Origin: Pseudomonadota bacterium
GTDB taxonomy: Bacteria; Pseudomonadota; Alphaproteobacteria; Sphingomonadales; Sphingomonadaceae
Length of the DNA: 64,000 bases
Reading direction: 5' to 3'
Assembly: GCA_963205265.1 (NCBI GenBank)
Contig: CAUJJI010000023.1
Location: 17,058 to 81,057 of the forward strand
In this document: in pieces, positions 48,438 through 59,536 of the stretch
Layout: each line of letters begins with the position of its first letter
How positions within the stretch are numbered: position 1 is the stretch's first letter
Notes under the pieces: generated by a model
Database searches by the model: none
Seen by the model: only the letters and a program-made list of their open reading frames with translations
What the model was told of the DNA's origin: nothing
Position numbers and translations under genes: made by a program

Positions 48438-50324
48438 CTACCCGACCTTCGCTCCGGCTCCCATCGCCTGCTGGATCAGGCCCGGCACGGCGGGATCGTC
48501 GATCGTCGCGGGGGTGGCGAAGCTTTCGCCGTTGACGATCTTGCGCAGCAGGTTGCGCAGGATCTTGCCCGATCGCGTCTTGGGCAGCTGCGGCACGGCA
48601 TGGACGGTCTTCAGCGCCGCCACGGGGCCGAGCTCGGCCCGCACCGCGGCTATGACGCGCGCGGCGATGGTGGCGTCGTCGTCGGCTCCGGCGCGCGGAA
48701 CGAAGAAGGCGACCGGGATCATGCCCTTGATCGGATCGTCGGCGCCGATCACCGCGCATTCGGCGATGCCGTCCTGCTGCGCGACGATCTGCTCCATCTG
48801 CCCGGTCGACAGGCGATGGCCGGCGACGTTGATGATGTCGTCGGTGCGGCCCATGATGTGGAGGAAGCCGTCGGCGTCGAAGTGGCCGGCGTCGCCGGTC
48901 TCGTAGTAGCCGGGATAGGCGGCGAAGTTCTTGGCGAAGCCCGCCGGATTGTTCCACAGCGTGCGGAAGGCGCCCGGCGCCAGCGGAGCGCGGATGACGA
49001 CGGCGCCGCTTTCCCCCGCGGGTAGCGGCTGGCCGTCGTCGCCGAGGATCGCGAATGCGTAGCCCGGCACCGGGAAGCCGGCGCTGCCCCGCCTGCGCCT
49101 GAGGTCGCCCAGGGCAAGGCAGCTGGCGATGGCCGGCCAGCCCAGCTCGGTCTGCCACCAGTGGTCGATCACCGGCAGGCCCGAGGTTTCCTCGAGCCAG
49201 GCGATCGTGCCCGGATCGGCGCGCTCGCCGGCCAGGAAGATGGCCTGGCACCGGCCGGTGCCGATCTCGCGCAGGAACCTGCCCTCGGGGTCTTCCTTGC
49301 GCACTGCGCGGATCGCGGTGGGCGCGGTGAAGAAGGCCTTCACCCCGTGCCGGTCGATGGTGCGCCAGAACGTGCCCGGATCGGGCGTGCCGACGGGCTT
49401 GCCCTCGAACAGCACGGTCGTCGCCCCGACCAGCAGCGGCGCGTAGACGATGTAGCTGTGCCCGACGACCCAGCCGACGTCGGAAGCTGCCCAGAAGGTA
49501 TCGCCGGCGCCGATGCCGTAGATGCCGGCCATCGACCAGGCGAGCGCGACGGCATGGCCGCCGTTGTCGCGCACCACGCCCTTGGGAGTGCCGGTCGTCC
49601 CCGAGGTGTAGAGGATGTAGAGCGGGTCCGCCGCTGCCACCGGCACGCAGGCGGGCAGCCGGTCGCCGGCCGTCTGGGCCCGCAGCTCCGCCCAGTCGAG
49701 GTCGCGCGGCGACTCCAGCGCGGCCCACAGCTGCTCGCGCTGCAGCAGGACGACGTGGTCGACCTTGTGCGCGGCCAGCGCCAGCGCCTCGTCGACCATC
49801 GGCTTGTAGGCGATGGTGCGGCTGCCCTCGATGCCGCAGGATGCGGTGAGGACCAGCTTCGGCGCCGCGTCGTCGATGCGCTTGGCGAGTTCGAGCGGGG
49901 CGAAGCCGCCGAAGACCACCGAATGGATGGCGCCCAGCCGGGCGCAGGCGAGCATGGCGAAGACGGTCTCGGGGATCATCGGCATGTAGACGATGACGCG
50001 GTCGCCCTTGGCTATGCCGAGCGAAGCCAGCATCGCGGCGACGCGCCCGACCTCGTCGAGCAGGTCGCCGTAGCTGTAGCTGCGGATCGTGCCGGTGACC
50101 GGGCTGTCATAGATCAGCGCCGTGGCCGCGCCGCGCCCTGCCTCGACATGCCGGTCCACGCAGTTGCGGCAGGTGTTGAGGCTTGCGCCGGGAAACCAGC
50201 CCTCGGCCTCGCTCCAGCCGGCCGAGGGAGCGGTCTCCCAGTCGATCGCCGCTGCCGCCTCGAGCCAGAAGCCCTGCGGATCGTCGATGCTCCGTTGCCA
50301 GGCGGTGTCGTAGGCCTCGCTCAT
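48438..50324 (-). CDS. prpE: Propionyl-CoA synthetase-like AMP-binding enzyme
   Basis: [81 protein letters not shown]. Confidence 0.9.
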   Translation of the reverse strand: MSEAYDTAWQRSIDDPQGFWLEAAAAIDWETAPSAGWSEAEGWFPGASLNTCRNCVDRHVEAGRGAATALIYDSPVTGTIRSYSYGDLLDEVGRVAAMLASLGIAKGDRVIVYMPMIPETVFAMLACARLGAIHSVVFGGFAPLELAKRIDDAAPKLVLTASCGIEGSRTIAYKPMVDEALALAAHKVDHVVLLQREQLWAALESPRDLDWAELRAQTAGDRLPACVPVAAADPLYILYTSGTTGTPKGVVRDNGGHAVALAWSMAGIYGIGAGDTFWAASDVGWVVGHSYIVYAPLLVGATTVLFEGKPVGTPDPGTFWRTIDRHGVKAFFTAPTAIRAVRKEDPEGRFLREIGTGRCQAIFLAGERADPGTIAWLEETSGLPVIDHWWQTELGWPAIASCLALGDLRRRRGSAGFPVPGYAFAILGDDGQPLPAGESGAVVIRAPLAPGAFRTLWNNPAGFAKNFAAYPGYYETGDAGHFDADGFLHIMGRTDDIINVAGHRLSTGQMEQIVAQQDGIAECAVIGADDPIKGMIPVAFFVPRAGADDDATIAARVIAAVRAELGPVAALKTVHAVPQLPKTRSGKILRNLLRKIVNGESFATPATIDDPAVPGLIQQAMGAGAKVG

Positions 50325-50368
50325 CCTGCCCTCCTTCCGTTCAGCGCGATCCAATCGAGCAAACCAAC

Positions 50369-50473
50369 CCCGTCACCCCCGCGAAGCGGGGGCCCATCCG
50401 GCCTCTCACTTTCGCGGAGCGGAGCGTCGGCGACGATAGCCTGGCTGGGCACCCCCTTCGCGGGGGTGACGAG
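50369..50473. repeat. Intergenic palindromic repeat family B-like, copy
   Basis: cgtcacccccgcgaagcgggggcc ... acccccttcgcgggggtgacg. Confidence 0.85.
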
Positions 50474-50507
50474 AAGCCGGCTGTTCGCATGAATCGCCAA
50501 TCTCTAT

Positions 50508-51017
50508 CTAGCGGAATGTCTTCGACAGCACGACCAGCGTCGGGTCGCCGTCGAACGGTTCGGGCACGAAGCCCTTCTCGCGCTCCAGCTCGATCGCGGC
50601 GTGGTTGTCGCGGCTTTCGATCGAGATCACCCGGCGCACGCCGCGGCGCTGGGCTTCGCGGGCGAGCAGGTCGAGCAGCGCCCAGCCCACGCCCTTGCCC
50701 TTGTAGTCGCTGCGGATCGACACCGCGATCTCGCCGGTATCGAGCCGGCCGTCGCAGGCCAGCAGCGCCGAGGCGACCAGTTCTCCCGACGCGGCGTCGA
50801 AGCCGAGGAAGCTTTCCGAGCGAAAGTGGTCGGCGTGGAGCAGCGGGTCGAGCTGCTCGTGGCTGACGTGCTCGCCCGCGGCGAAGAAGCGGAAGCGCCG
50901 GTCCTCGTCGCTGACCGCGTCGAAGAAGGCGCTGAGCGTGGCCTCGTCGGCCTCGGTGGCGGGGCGCACGGACAGGCTTACGCCGGAGCGGGTGACGATT
51001 TGGTCGGTCAGGGTCAT
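50508..51017 (-). CDS. GNAT N-acetyltransferase
   Basis: LSVRPATEADEATLSAFFDAVSDEDRRFRFF; IRSDYKGKGVGWALLDLLAREAQRRGV. Confidence 0.92.
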   Translation of the reverse strand: MTLTDQIVTRSGVSLSVRPATEADEATLSAFFDAVSDEDRRFRFFAAGEHVSHEQLDPLLHADHFRSESFLGFDAASGELVASALLACDGRLDTGEIAVSIRSDYKGKGVGWALLDLLAREAQRRGVRRVISIESRDNHAAIELEREKGFVPEPFDGDPTLVVLSKTFR

Positions 51018-51112
51018 GGTCTACTCCTTGGGATGGCGCGCCTATGCCCCACGGCTGGCGCCGCGCCTTGATCGGGGGCAAATCCGATCCCGGCGCGGCG
51101 CTTCCCGGGGTA

Positions 51113-52783
51113 TCAATCGTCGATATTGCGCTTGAAGGTCTCGGGCAGGAACAGCAACCCGATGACCACCGTCGCGCTCGCCACCACGACCGGATACCAC
51201 AGGCCGTAGTAGATATCGCCGGTTGCCGCGACCATGGCGAAGGCGGTCGTCGGCAGGAAGCCGCCGAACCAGCCGTTGCCGAGGTGGTAGGGCAGCGACA
51301 TCGAGGTGTAGCGGATCCGGCTGGGGAACAGCTCGACCAGCATCGCCGCGATGGGGCCGTAGACCATGGTCACCAGCAGCACGAGGTAGAACAGCACGCC
51401 GACGACCTTGACCTTGTCGATCTGCGCCGGGTCGGCTTTCTCGGGATAGCCGGCGGCAGTGAGCGCGCCTTTGACCGCCTCGCCGTAGGCCTTGATCGCG
51501 TCGGCGCGCTCGGTGCCGGTCACCTTGGCCGGATCGGGCGCAACCAGCGTCTGGCCGCCGACCGAGATCGAGGCCACGGTGCCGGCCGGGGCTTCCTTGT
51601 TCGCATAGTTGATGCCGTTCTTCGCCAGGTAGGCCTTGGCGATGTCGCAGCTGTTCGCATCGAACTTGTTCTTGCCGACCGGGTCGAACTGGACCGAGCA
51701 TTCGGCATCATGGGCGGTGACGGTCACCGGGGCCGAGGCGGTCGCCCGGCTCAGCGCCGGATTGGCCGCGTCGGACAGCGCGTGGAAGGCGGGGAAATAG
51801 GTCGCCGCCGCCAGCGCGCAGCCGCCGAGGATGATGTACTTGCGCCCGATCTTGTCCGACAGCCAGCCGAACAGGACGAAGAACGGCGTGCCCAGCGCCA
51901 GCGCCGTTGCCACCAGCATGTTGGTGGTGAGGCCGTCGACCTTGAGGATCTTCTCGAGGTAGAACTGCGCGTAGAACTGGCCGCCGTACCAGACCACCGC
52001 CTGGCCCGCGACCGCGCCGAACAGGCAGATCAGCACGAAGCGCAGGTTTTCCCACCTGCCGAAAGCCTCGGTCAGCGGCGCCTTCGAAGTCGTGCCCTCG
52101 TCCTTCATCTTCTGGTAGACCGGGCTCTCGTTGAGCTGCATGCGGATCCACATCGAGACGCCGAGCAGGACGATCGAGATCAGGAACGGAACGCGCCAGC
52201 CCCAGTCGGCGAAGTTCTCCTCGCCCATGCCGGTGCGGAAGCCGATCACCACCAGCAGCGCGGCGAACAGGCCGAAAGTCGCAGTGATCTGGATGAAGCT
52301 GGTATAGAGCCCGCGGCGATCGTTGGGCGCATGCTCGGCGACGTAGGTCGCCGCGCCACCGTATTCGCCGCCCAGCGCCAGGCCCTGCAGGATGCGCAGG
52401 CCGACGAGGATGATCGGCGAGGCGATGCCGATCGTGTCGTAGCCGGGCAGCAGGCCGACCGCGAAAGTCGACAGGCCCATGATGCCCATGGTGACGAGGA
52501 AGGTGTTCTTGCGGCCGACGAGGTCGCCGATCCGCCCGAACACCAGCGCGCCGAACGGCCGCACCGCGAAGCCCGCGGCGAAGGCGCCGAGCGCGAGGAT
52601 GAAGCCGGTGGTCTCGTTCACCCCGGCGAAGAAGACCTTCGAGATGAAGGTGGCCAGTAGGCCATAGAGGTAGAAATCGTACCATTCGAATACGGTGCCC
52701 AGCGACGAGGCGGTGATGACGAGCTTTTCGTCATGCGTCGCCGCGTGATGCTTGGGCAGAGCGTCGTAGGATGATGTTGCCAT
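51113..52783 (-). CDS. MFS transporter, metabolite:H+ symporter-like, with large soluble insertion
   Basis: SSLGTVFEWYDFYLYG; FGRIGDLVGRKNTFL; LQGLALGGEYGGAATYVAEHAPNDRRG; hydrophilic segment inserted before the last TM block. Confidence 0.92.
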   Translation of the reverse strand: MATSSYDALPKHHAATHDEKLVITASSLGTVFEWYDFYLYGLLATFISKVFFAGVNETTGFILALGAFAAGFAVRPFGALVFGRIGDLVGRKNTFLVTMGIMGLSTFAVGLLPGYDTIGIASPIILVGLRILQGLALGGEYGGAATYVAEHAPNDRRGLYTSFIQITATFGLFAALLVVIGFRTGMGEENFADWGWRVPFLISIVLLGVSMWIRMQLNESPVYQKMKDEGTTSKAPLTEAFGRWENLRFVLICLFGAVAGQAVVWYGGQFYAQFYLEKILKVDGLTTNMLVATALALGTPFFVLFGWLSDKIGRKYIILGGCALAAATYFPAFHALSDAANPALSRATASAPVTVTAHDAECSVQFDPVGKNKFDANSCDIAKAYLAKNGINYANKEAPAGTVASISVGGQTLVAPDPAKVTGTERADAIKAYGEAVKGALTAAGYPEKADPAQIDKVKVVGVLFYLVLLVTMVYGPIAAMLVELFPSRIRYTSMSLPYHLGNGWFGGFLPTTAFAMVAATGDIYYGLWYPVVVASATVVIGLLFLPETFKRNIDD

Positions 52784-52804
52784 GGCTCTCACTCCCATTC
52801 CCGT

Positions 52805-54217
52805 TTAGAAACTGTACTTGGCGGCGAATTCCATGCGGTCGAGCGCGCCTTCCGCGCCATTGACCAGCCGGCGTTCGCCGTGGCGGTATTCGATGCCGAC
52901 GTCGACGTTCTTCATCGGCGTGTAGAAGAGGTTCGCCGCCCCGCTCCAGGCGCGCTTGTTGTACGACGCTATGCCGAGCGCCGGCAGGCTGCCGGCGTAG
53001 TCGGCGGTCTGGAAGCTGCCCATCAGGTTGAGCCGCAGCTTCGGCGTCAGCCCCAGGCGCAGCGCGCCGAGCAGGGCGAAGGTATCGACGTCGGTCAGCT
53101 TGCCGGCAGCCGGGTTCAGCACCGCGTCGGGCGCGAAGTTGAGCCCGACGTAGCGGCCGATGTTGCGGCCGTAGGTGGCCATGAAGCGCAGGTCCGAGCT
53201 CTTGTCATCGGCCAGCAGGATCTTGCCGGCGGCGCTGAGGCCCCAGCCCATGGCGCTTTCCGACAGGCCGGCGTTCTCGACGCGGACCTCGCGGACGAGG
53301 GCGGCGAGCGAGAGTTCGCCCAGCTTGCCGGCATAGGCGAGGCGCGCGGCGAAATCGGGGATGCTGTCGTCGCCGTTCTCGATGAGCGCCGCCGCGCCGC
53401 TGGTGGCCGAAGCGGTCTCCGGATTCTCGGCCGCGACATGCAGCGTCAGCTGCTTGTTCAGCGGCAGCGAATAGCGGACCAGCGGCTGGCGGACGAAGAC
53501 CGTGCCCTCGACGCCGCCGACGTAGTCGGTCGATTCGGGCAGGGCGCCGGTGTACTGGAACGTCGTCCAGTCCTGGCCGATGGTCCAGCGGTCGAACTGC
53601 ATGTAGGCGCGCCGCAGCGCGAGGTTGTAGCCGTTGGTCGTGCGCTGCGAACCCTGCGCGCCGGGCGAGGTCTGGAAGTCGGTTTCCAGGTAGCCCTTGA
53701 CCGTGTGGCCCGATACGTCGGTGGCGAAGTTCAGCCAGAAGCGCGACTGCTTGGCGGTGAAGTCCTCGACGCGGCTCGACGGGCCCTTTCCGGTGGGAAT
53801 GGTCTGCGGCAGGTAGAAGTCGCGGCCCAGCGAATTGGTCGCGACCTCGCCCTCGCTGTAGCGGGTGTTGGCGGCGATCAGCTTGATGTAGCCGCCCAGC
53901 TTGATCGTCGTGGCGCCGGCGCGGAAGCCTTCGGCCGGGGCCTGCGGCTTTGCCTCGAGCGCGGCGACGCGCGCCGCCGCCTGCTCGCTCTGCGCCGTGG
54001 CCGCCTGCACCGCGGCCTGGGCGGCGGCGGCGTTCTGTGATGCTTCGGCCCTGGCCGACTGGAGATCGGCGCGCAGCTGCGCCATCTCCGCTTCCAGCCG
54101 CTCGAGCCGGGCGGCGAGGTCCGCCTCGCGCGGACCCGCCGCCTGCGCCGCGCCCGGCAGCGCCAAGGCGCTGGCCGCGAGCAGCCCGGCGAGCAGCCGT
54201 GTCCTCCTTGTCCTCAT
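52805..54217 (-). CDS. DcaP-like trimeric outer-membrane porin
   Basis: Signal peptide, N-terminal coiled coil (AARLERLEAEMAQLRADLQSARAE), TTIKLGGYIKLIA, C-terminal barrel ending AAKYSF. Confidence 0.85.
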   Translation of the reverse strand: MRTRRTRLLAGLLAASALALPGAAQAAGPREADLAARLERLEAEMAQLRADLQSARAEASQNAAAAQAAVQAATAQSEQAAARVAALEAKPQAPAEGFRAGATTIKLGGYIKLIAANTRYSEGEVATNSLGRDFYLPQTIPTGKGPSSRVEDFTAKQSRFWLNFATDVSGHTVKGYLETDFQTSPGAQGSQRTTNGYNLALRRAYMQFDRWTIGQDWTTFQYTGALPESTDYVGGVEGTVFVRQPLVRYSLPLNKQLTLHVAAENPETASATSGAAALIENGDDSIPDFAARLAYAGKLGELSLAALVREVRVENAGLSESAMGWGLSAAGKILLADDKSSDLRFMATYGRNIGRYVGLNFAPDAVLNPAAGKLTDVDTFALLGALRLGLTPKLRLNLMGSFQTADYAGSLPALGIASYNKRAWSGAANLFYTPMKNVDVGIEYRHGERRLVNGAEGALDRMEFAAKYSF

Positions 54218-54403
54218 ATCCCTTCCTCTCCTTATCGGACCCACTTTTCGGATCGATGCAGGATCGGAGATGACCGGCGCGGTAAACAGCCCGACCATGG
54301 TCGGGCCGCATACGACCTTGGTCTAGGGTCCGTCGCGAGGGCGGGGCGGGTAGGGTGCCTCGCCACGAAAGGACCTTTGCGTGGCCATCCCGGCGAGAGG
54401 GAC

Positions 54404-54499
54404 TCTCGTCATTCCCGCGAAGGCGGGAAGCCATCGCCGACGCCATCCCCGGCCGCGAGGTCGGGAGGCGGGTCCCCGCCATCGGGGGATGACGAGAGC
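54404..54499. repeat. Intergenic palindromic repeat family B-like, copy
   Basis: ctcgtcattcccgcgaaggcgggaag ... cgggtccccgccatcgggggatgacgag. Confidence 0.82.
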
Positions 54500-54533
54500 A
54501 GGTACACGCGGGTCCGCGGAAGAGGAGAGCGCA

Positions 54534-56483
<1,950 letters not shown>

Positions 56484-56494
56484 GCGATGAAGGC

Positions 56495-57139
56495 GTGCCA
56501 GATCCGATCCCTCCCGCCACGATCCTGATCGCCGACGACCACCCGCTGTTCCGGCAAGCGCTGGCGCTGGCGGTAAACCGGGTTCTGCCCGATGCGCGGG
56601 TGGTCGAGGCGGGGACGCTCTCGGCGGCGGCGCATGCCGCGGTCGAGGCCGAGAACCTGCGGCTGGTCCTGCTCGACCTCAAGATGCCCGGCGCCGTCGG
56701 CTATTCGGGCATCGCGCTGCTCCATGCCGAGCGGCCCTCGGTGCCGATCCTGGTCGTCTCGAGCGCCGAGGGATCCGGTGCGGCGGACGAGGCGCGGGCT
56801 TTCGGCGCGGTCGGCTTCCTGCGCAAGGACAGCGACCTGGCGGTGATCGAGGCGGCCATCGCCGATGCCCTCGGCGGCAAGGCGCCGCCCGCCCGCCCGC
56901 GCGACGGCGAGCCGCTCGACGCGGTCCGGCACGACGTTGCCGATCTCACGCCGACGCAGCTCAAAGTGCTGCTGGCCGTGCTCGACGGGCAGCTCAACAA
57001 GCAGATCGCCTATTCGTTGGGGATCAGCGTGCCGACAGTCAAGGCGCACATGACCGCGATCATGCGCAAGCTCGACGTGTCGAACCGGACGCAGGCGGCG
57101 CTGGTGGCGAGGTCGCTGGGGCTGGACCTGCGGCATTAG
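56495..57139 (+). CDS. NarL/LuxR-type response regulator (CrbR-like by context; GTG start)
   Basis: TILIADDHPLFRQAL, LLDLKMPG, FLRKDS, HTH LTPTQLKVLLAVLDGQLNKQIAYSLGISVPTVKAHMTAIMRKLDVSNRTQAAL. Confidence 0.92.
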   Translation: MPDPIPPATILIADDHPLFRQALALAVNRVLPDARVVEAGTLSAAAHAAVEAENLRLVLLDLKMPGAVGYSGIALLHAERPSVPILVVSSAEGSGAADEARAFGAVGFLRKDSDLAVIEAAIADALGGKAPPARPRDGEPLDAVRHDVADLTPTQLKVLLAVLDGQLNKQIAYSLGISVPTVKAHMTAIMRKLDVSNRTQAALVARSLGLDLRH

Positions 57140-57229
57140 CCGGCAGACCCTCCCCCGGGCAAGGGAGGTTCTTGGGCCCGCGCTTTAGCCCTCTCCCCTC
57201 TCTCCCCGCGCGGTGGTAAGCTTGCCGCC

Positions 57230-57850
57230 ATGCCCGCTCCCCGCATCATCGCAGGCGCTTCGGACGCCGAGATCGCCCGCTGGATCGCCGAGCGGCTGGG
57301 TGCCGCGCTGGCGATCTCGGCGGACGACGTGGCGATCGCCGTACCCGGCGGCACGACGCCGTTCCCGATCCTGGCCGAGCTGGCGAAAGCACCGCTGGCC
57401 TGGGCGCGGGTGGCGGTCTGGCCGGGGGACGACCGGATGGTTGCGGAGGACCACGCCGCCAGCAACGTCGGGCGAATTCGCGCGCTGCTCGAGCCGGTGG
57501 GGGCGCAGGTGATCGCTCTCGCCGAGGACGCGGCGCCGCCGCACTTCGCGCTGGCCTGGCTGGGCATGGGCGGCGACGGGCACGTCGCCTCGCTGTTCCC
57601 CAGCGCCGATCCCCGTGCCGACGATCCGCTGCCGCTGCGGCGGATCACGCCCGACCCGCTGCCGCCCGAAGCGCCGTTCGACCGCCTCAGCCTGACGATC
57701 CCGGCATTGCTGGCCAGCGACGAGGTGATGTTCGTCATACGCGGCGCGGAAAAGCGGGCGCTGTTCGAAGCCGCCGCCGCCGGCGACAACGACCTGCCGG
57801 TCGCGCGGCTGCTCAAGGCGGCGCCGCGGGCGGTGACATGCTTCACCTGA
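57230..57850 (+). CDS. pgl: 6-phosphogluconolactonase
   Basis: VPGGTTPFPILAELA; VWPGDDRMVAEDHAASNVGRI; LGMGGDGHVASLFP. Confidence 0.9.
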   Translation: MPAPRIIAGASDAEIARWIAERLGAALAISADDVAIAVPGGTTPFPILAELAKAPLAWARVAVWPGDDRMVAEDHAASNVGRIRALLEPVGAQVIALAEDAAPPHFALAWLGMGGDGHVASLFPSADPRADDPLPLRRITPDPLPPEAPFDRLSLTIPALLASDEVMFVIRGAEKRALFEAAAAGDNDLPVARLLKAAPRAVTCFT

Positions 57851-58359
57851 TTCCCCCGCCGCTGCACCGCCGGCTGCTGCAAGTCGCCCACGGCGTCAGG
57901 ATCCGCTGGTGGCGCATCCGCCGGCCGCGGCTTCACGGCTGCCGCGTGCTGGCCTTCGACCGCGAGGAGCGGGTACTGCTGGTGCGCCATTCCTACGGCT
58001 CGGGAAACTGGATGCCGCCGGGCGGCGGGCTCGCCCGCGGCGAGGACCCGCTGGCGGGAGCGATGCGCGAGCTGTGGGAGGAAACCGGCTGCAGGCTGCA
58101 CGAGGCTGCCGAAATCACCCGCGAGATCGAGCAGGTCCACGGCGCCGGCAACACGGTGCACATCGTCGCCGGGCGGACTTTCGACATGCCCTGTCCCGAC
58201 GGCCGCGAGATCGTCGAGACTCGCTTCTTCGCACTCGAGGCCTTGCCCGAGCAAATGTCGGCCATGCTGCGCGAGCAGCTGCCCGGCTGGCTCAGAGCAA
58301 CGACAGCTGCCCGTCCTGGGCCTCCGGCTCCCGGTCCCCCTCCAGCGCCGACAGGGTAA
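57838..58359 (+). CDS. NUDIX hydrolase
   Basis: GGGLARGEDPLAGAMRELWEETG Nudix box. Confidence 0.93.
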   Translation: MLHLIPPPLHRRLLQVAHGVRIRWWRIRRPRLHGCRVLAFDREERVLLVRHSYGSGNWMPPGGGLARGEDPLAGAMRELWEETGCRLHEAAEITREIEQVHGAGNTVHIVAGRTFDMPCPDGREIVETRFFALEALPEQMSAMLREQLPGWLRATTAARPGPPAPGPPPAPTG

Positions 58360-59407
58360 GCCCCATCAGCCGCACCGGCTGCGGCAGCGGCAGCACTTCG
58401 GCCAGCAGCGCATGGCCGAGCCCGGCGAATTCCCGCTTGTCGGCCACCGGGCGGCCCAGCGATTTCGCCCGCGTGAGGCTGGTGAAGTCGGTGTGCTTGA
58501 GCTTGAGCGTGACCGTCCGGCCGCGGGCCTCGGCACGCTCGATCCGGTCCCAGACGATGTCGATGATGGTGTCCAGCGCCTCGCGTAGCGCGGAGCCGGA
58601 CGAAAGGTCGCGCGCGAAGGTCCGTTCGCCGCCAAGCGACTTGCGCGGGCGATTGGCGCTCACCCGGCGCAGGTCGATCCCTCGCGCGGCGCGGTAGAGG
58701 TAGTCGGCCATCGTGCCGAAATGATGGCGCAGGAAGGCGATGTCGCGCGCTGCGAGATCGGCGCCGGTCTCGATCCCCAGCTTCGCCATCTTCTCCGCAC
58801 CGCGCGGGCCGATGCCGTGGAAGCGCCGGATCGGGATGGCGGCGACGAATGCAGCGCCTTCGCCCGGCCGTACGACGCAGAGCCCGTCGGGCTTGTTGTG
58901 GTCGCTGGCGAGCTTGGCGAGGAACTTGTTGTACGATACGCCGGCGCTGGCAGTGAGGCCGCCGGTCTCCTCGCGGATGCGGTGGCGGATGATCTCGGCG
59001 ATGCGCGTGGCCGAGCCGATGCCCTTGAGGTCGTCGGTGACGTCGAGATAGGCCTCGTCGAGCGCGAGGGGTTCGACATGCGGCGTATAGTCCTGGAAGA
59101 TCGCGCGGATCTGGTTGGACACCTGGCGGTAGACGTCGAAGCGCGCCCGGCGGAAGATCAGCCCGGGGCACAGCCGTGCCGCGCGCACCGAAGGCATTGC
59201 CGAGCGCACGCCGAAGACGCGCGCCTCATAGCTCGCCGCCGCCACGACCCCGCGTTCGTAAGAGCCGCCCACCGCCACCGGCTTGCCGCGCAGCGAGGGA
59301 TCGTCGCGCTGCTCGACGCTGGCGAAGAAGGCATCCATGTCGACATGGATGATCTTGCGGAGGCCGATCGCCTGCTCACCTTCCTGGTCGTCTTCGCTGG
59401 CGGACAT
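58292..59407 (-). CDS. dinB: DNA polymerase IV
   Basis: KIIHVDMDAFFASVEQRDDPSLRGKPVAVGG; LALDEAYLDVTDD; SYNKFLAKLASDHNKPDGL. Confidence 0.96.
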   Translation of the reverse strand: MSASEDDQEGEQAIGLRKIIHVDMDAFFASVEQRDDPSLRGKPVAVGGSYERGVVAAASYEARVFGVRSAMPSVRAARLCPGLIFRRARFDVYRQVSNQIRAIFQDYTPHVEPLALDEAYLDVTDDLKGIGSATRIAEIIRHRIREETGGLTASAGVSYNKFLAKLASDHNKPDGLCVVRPGEGAAFVAAIPIRRFHGIGPRGAEKMAKLGIETGADLAARDIAFLRHHFGTMADYLYRAARGIDLRRVSANRPRKSLGGERTFARDLSSGSALREALDTIIDIVWDRIERAEARGRTVTLKLKHTDFTSLTRAKSLGRPVADKREFAGLGHALLAEVLPLPQPVRLMGLTLSALEGDREPEAQDGQLSLL

Positions 59408-59536
59408 GGGGTGATCCTAGCAGATCGCCACGATGCGCGACACGTCTGCCCGGGACGACGGTGCATCCCGGCTTGTGCCGGCGGAAGAAGGACTTGGCCC
59501 TAGCCATCGCTTTCGCCATCGGCCATTACCCTGCGC

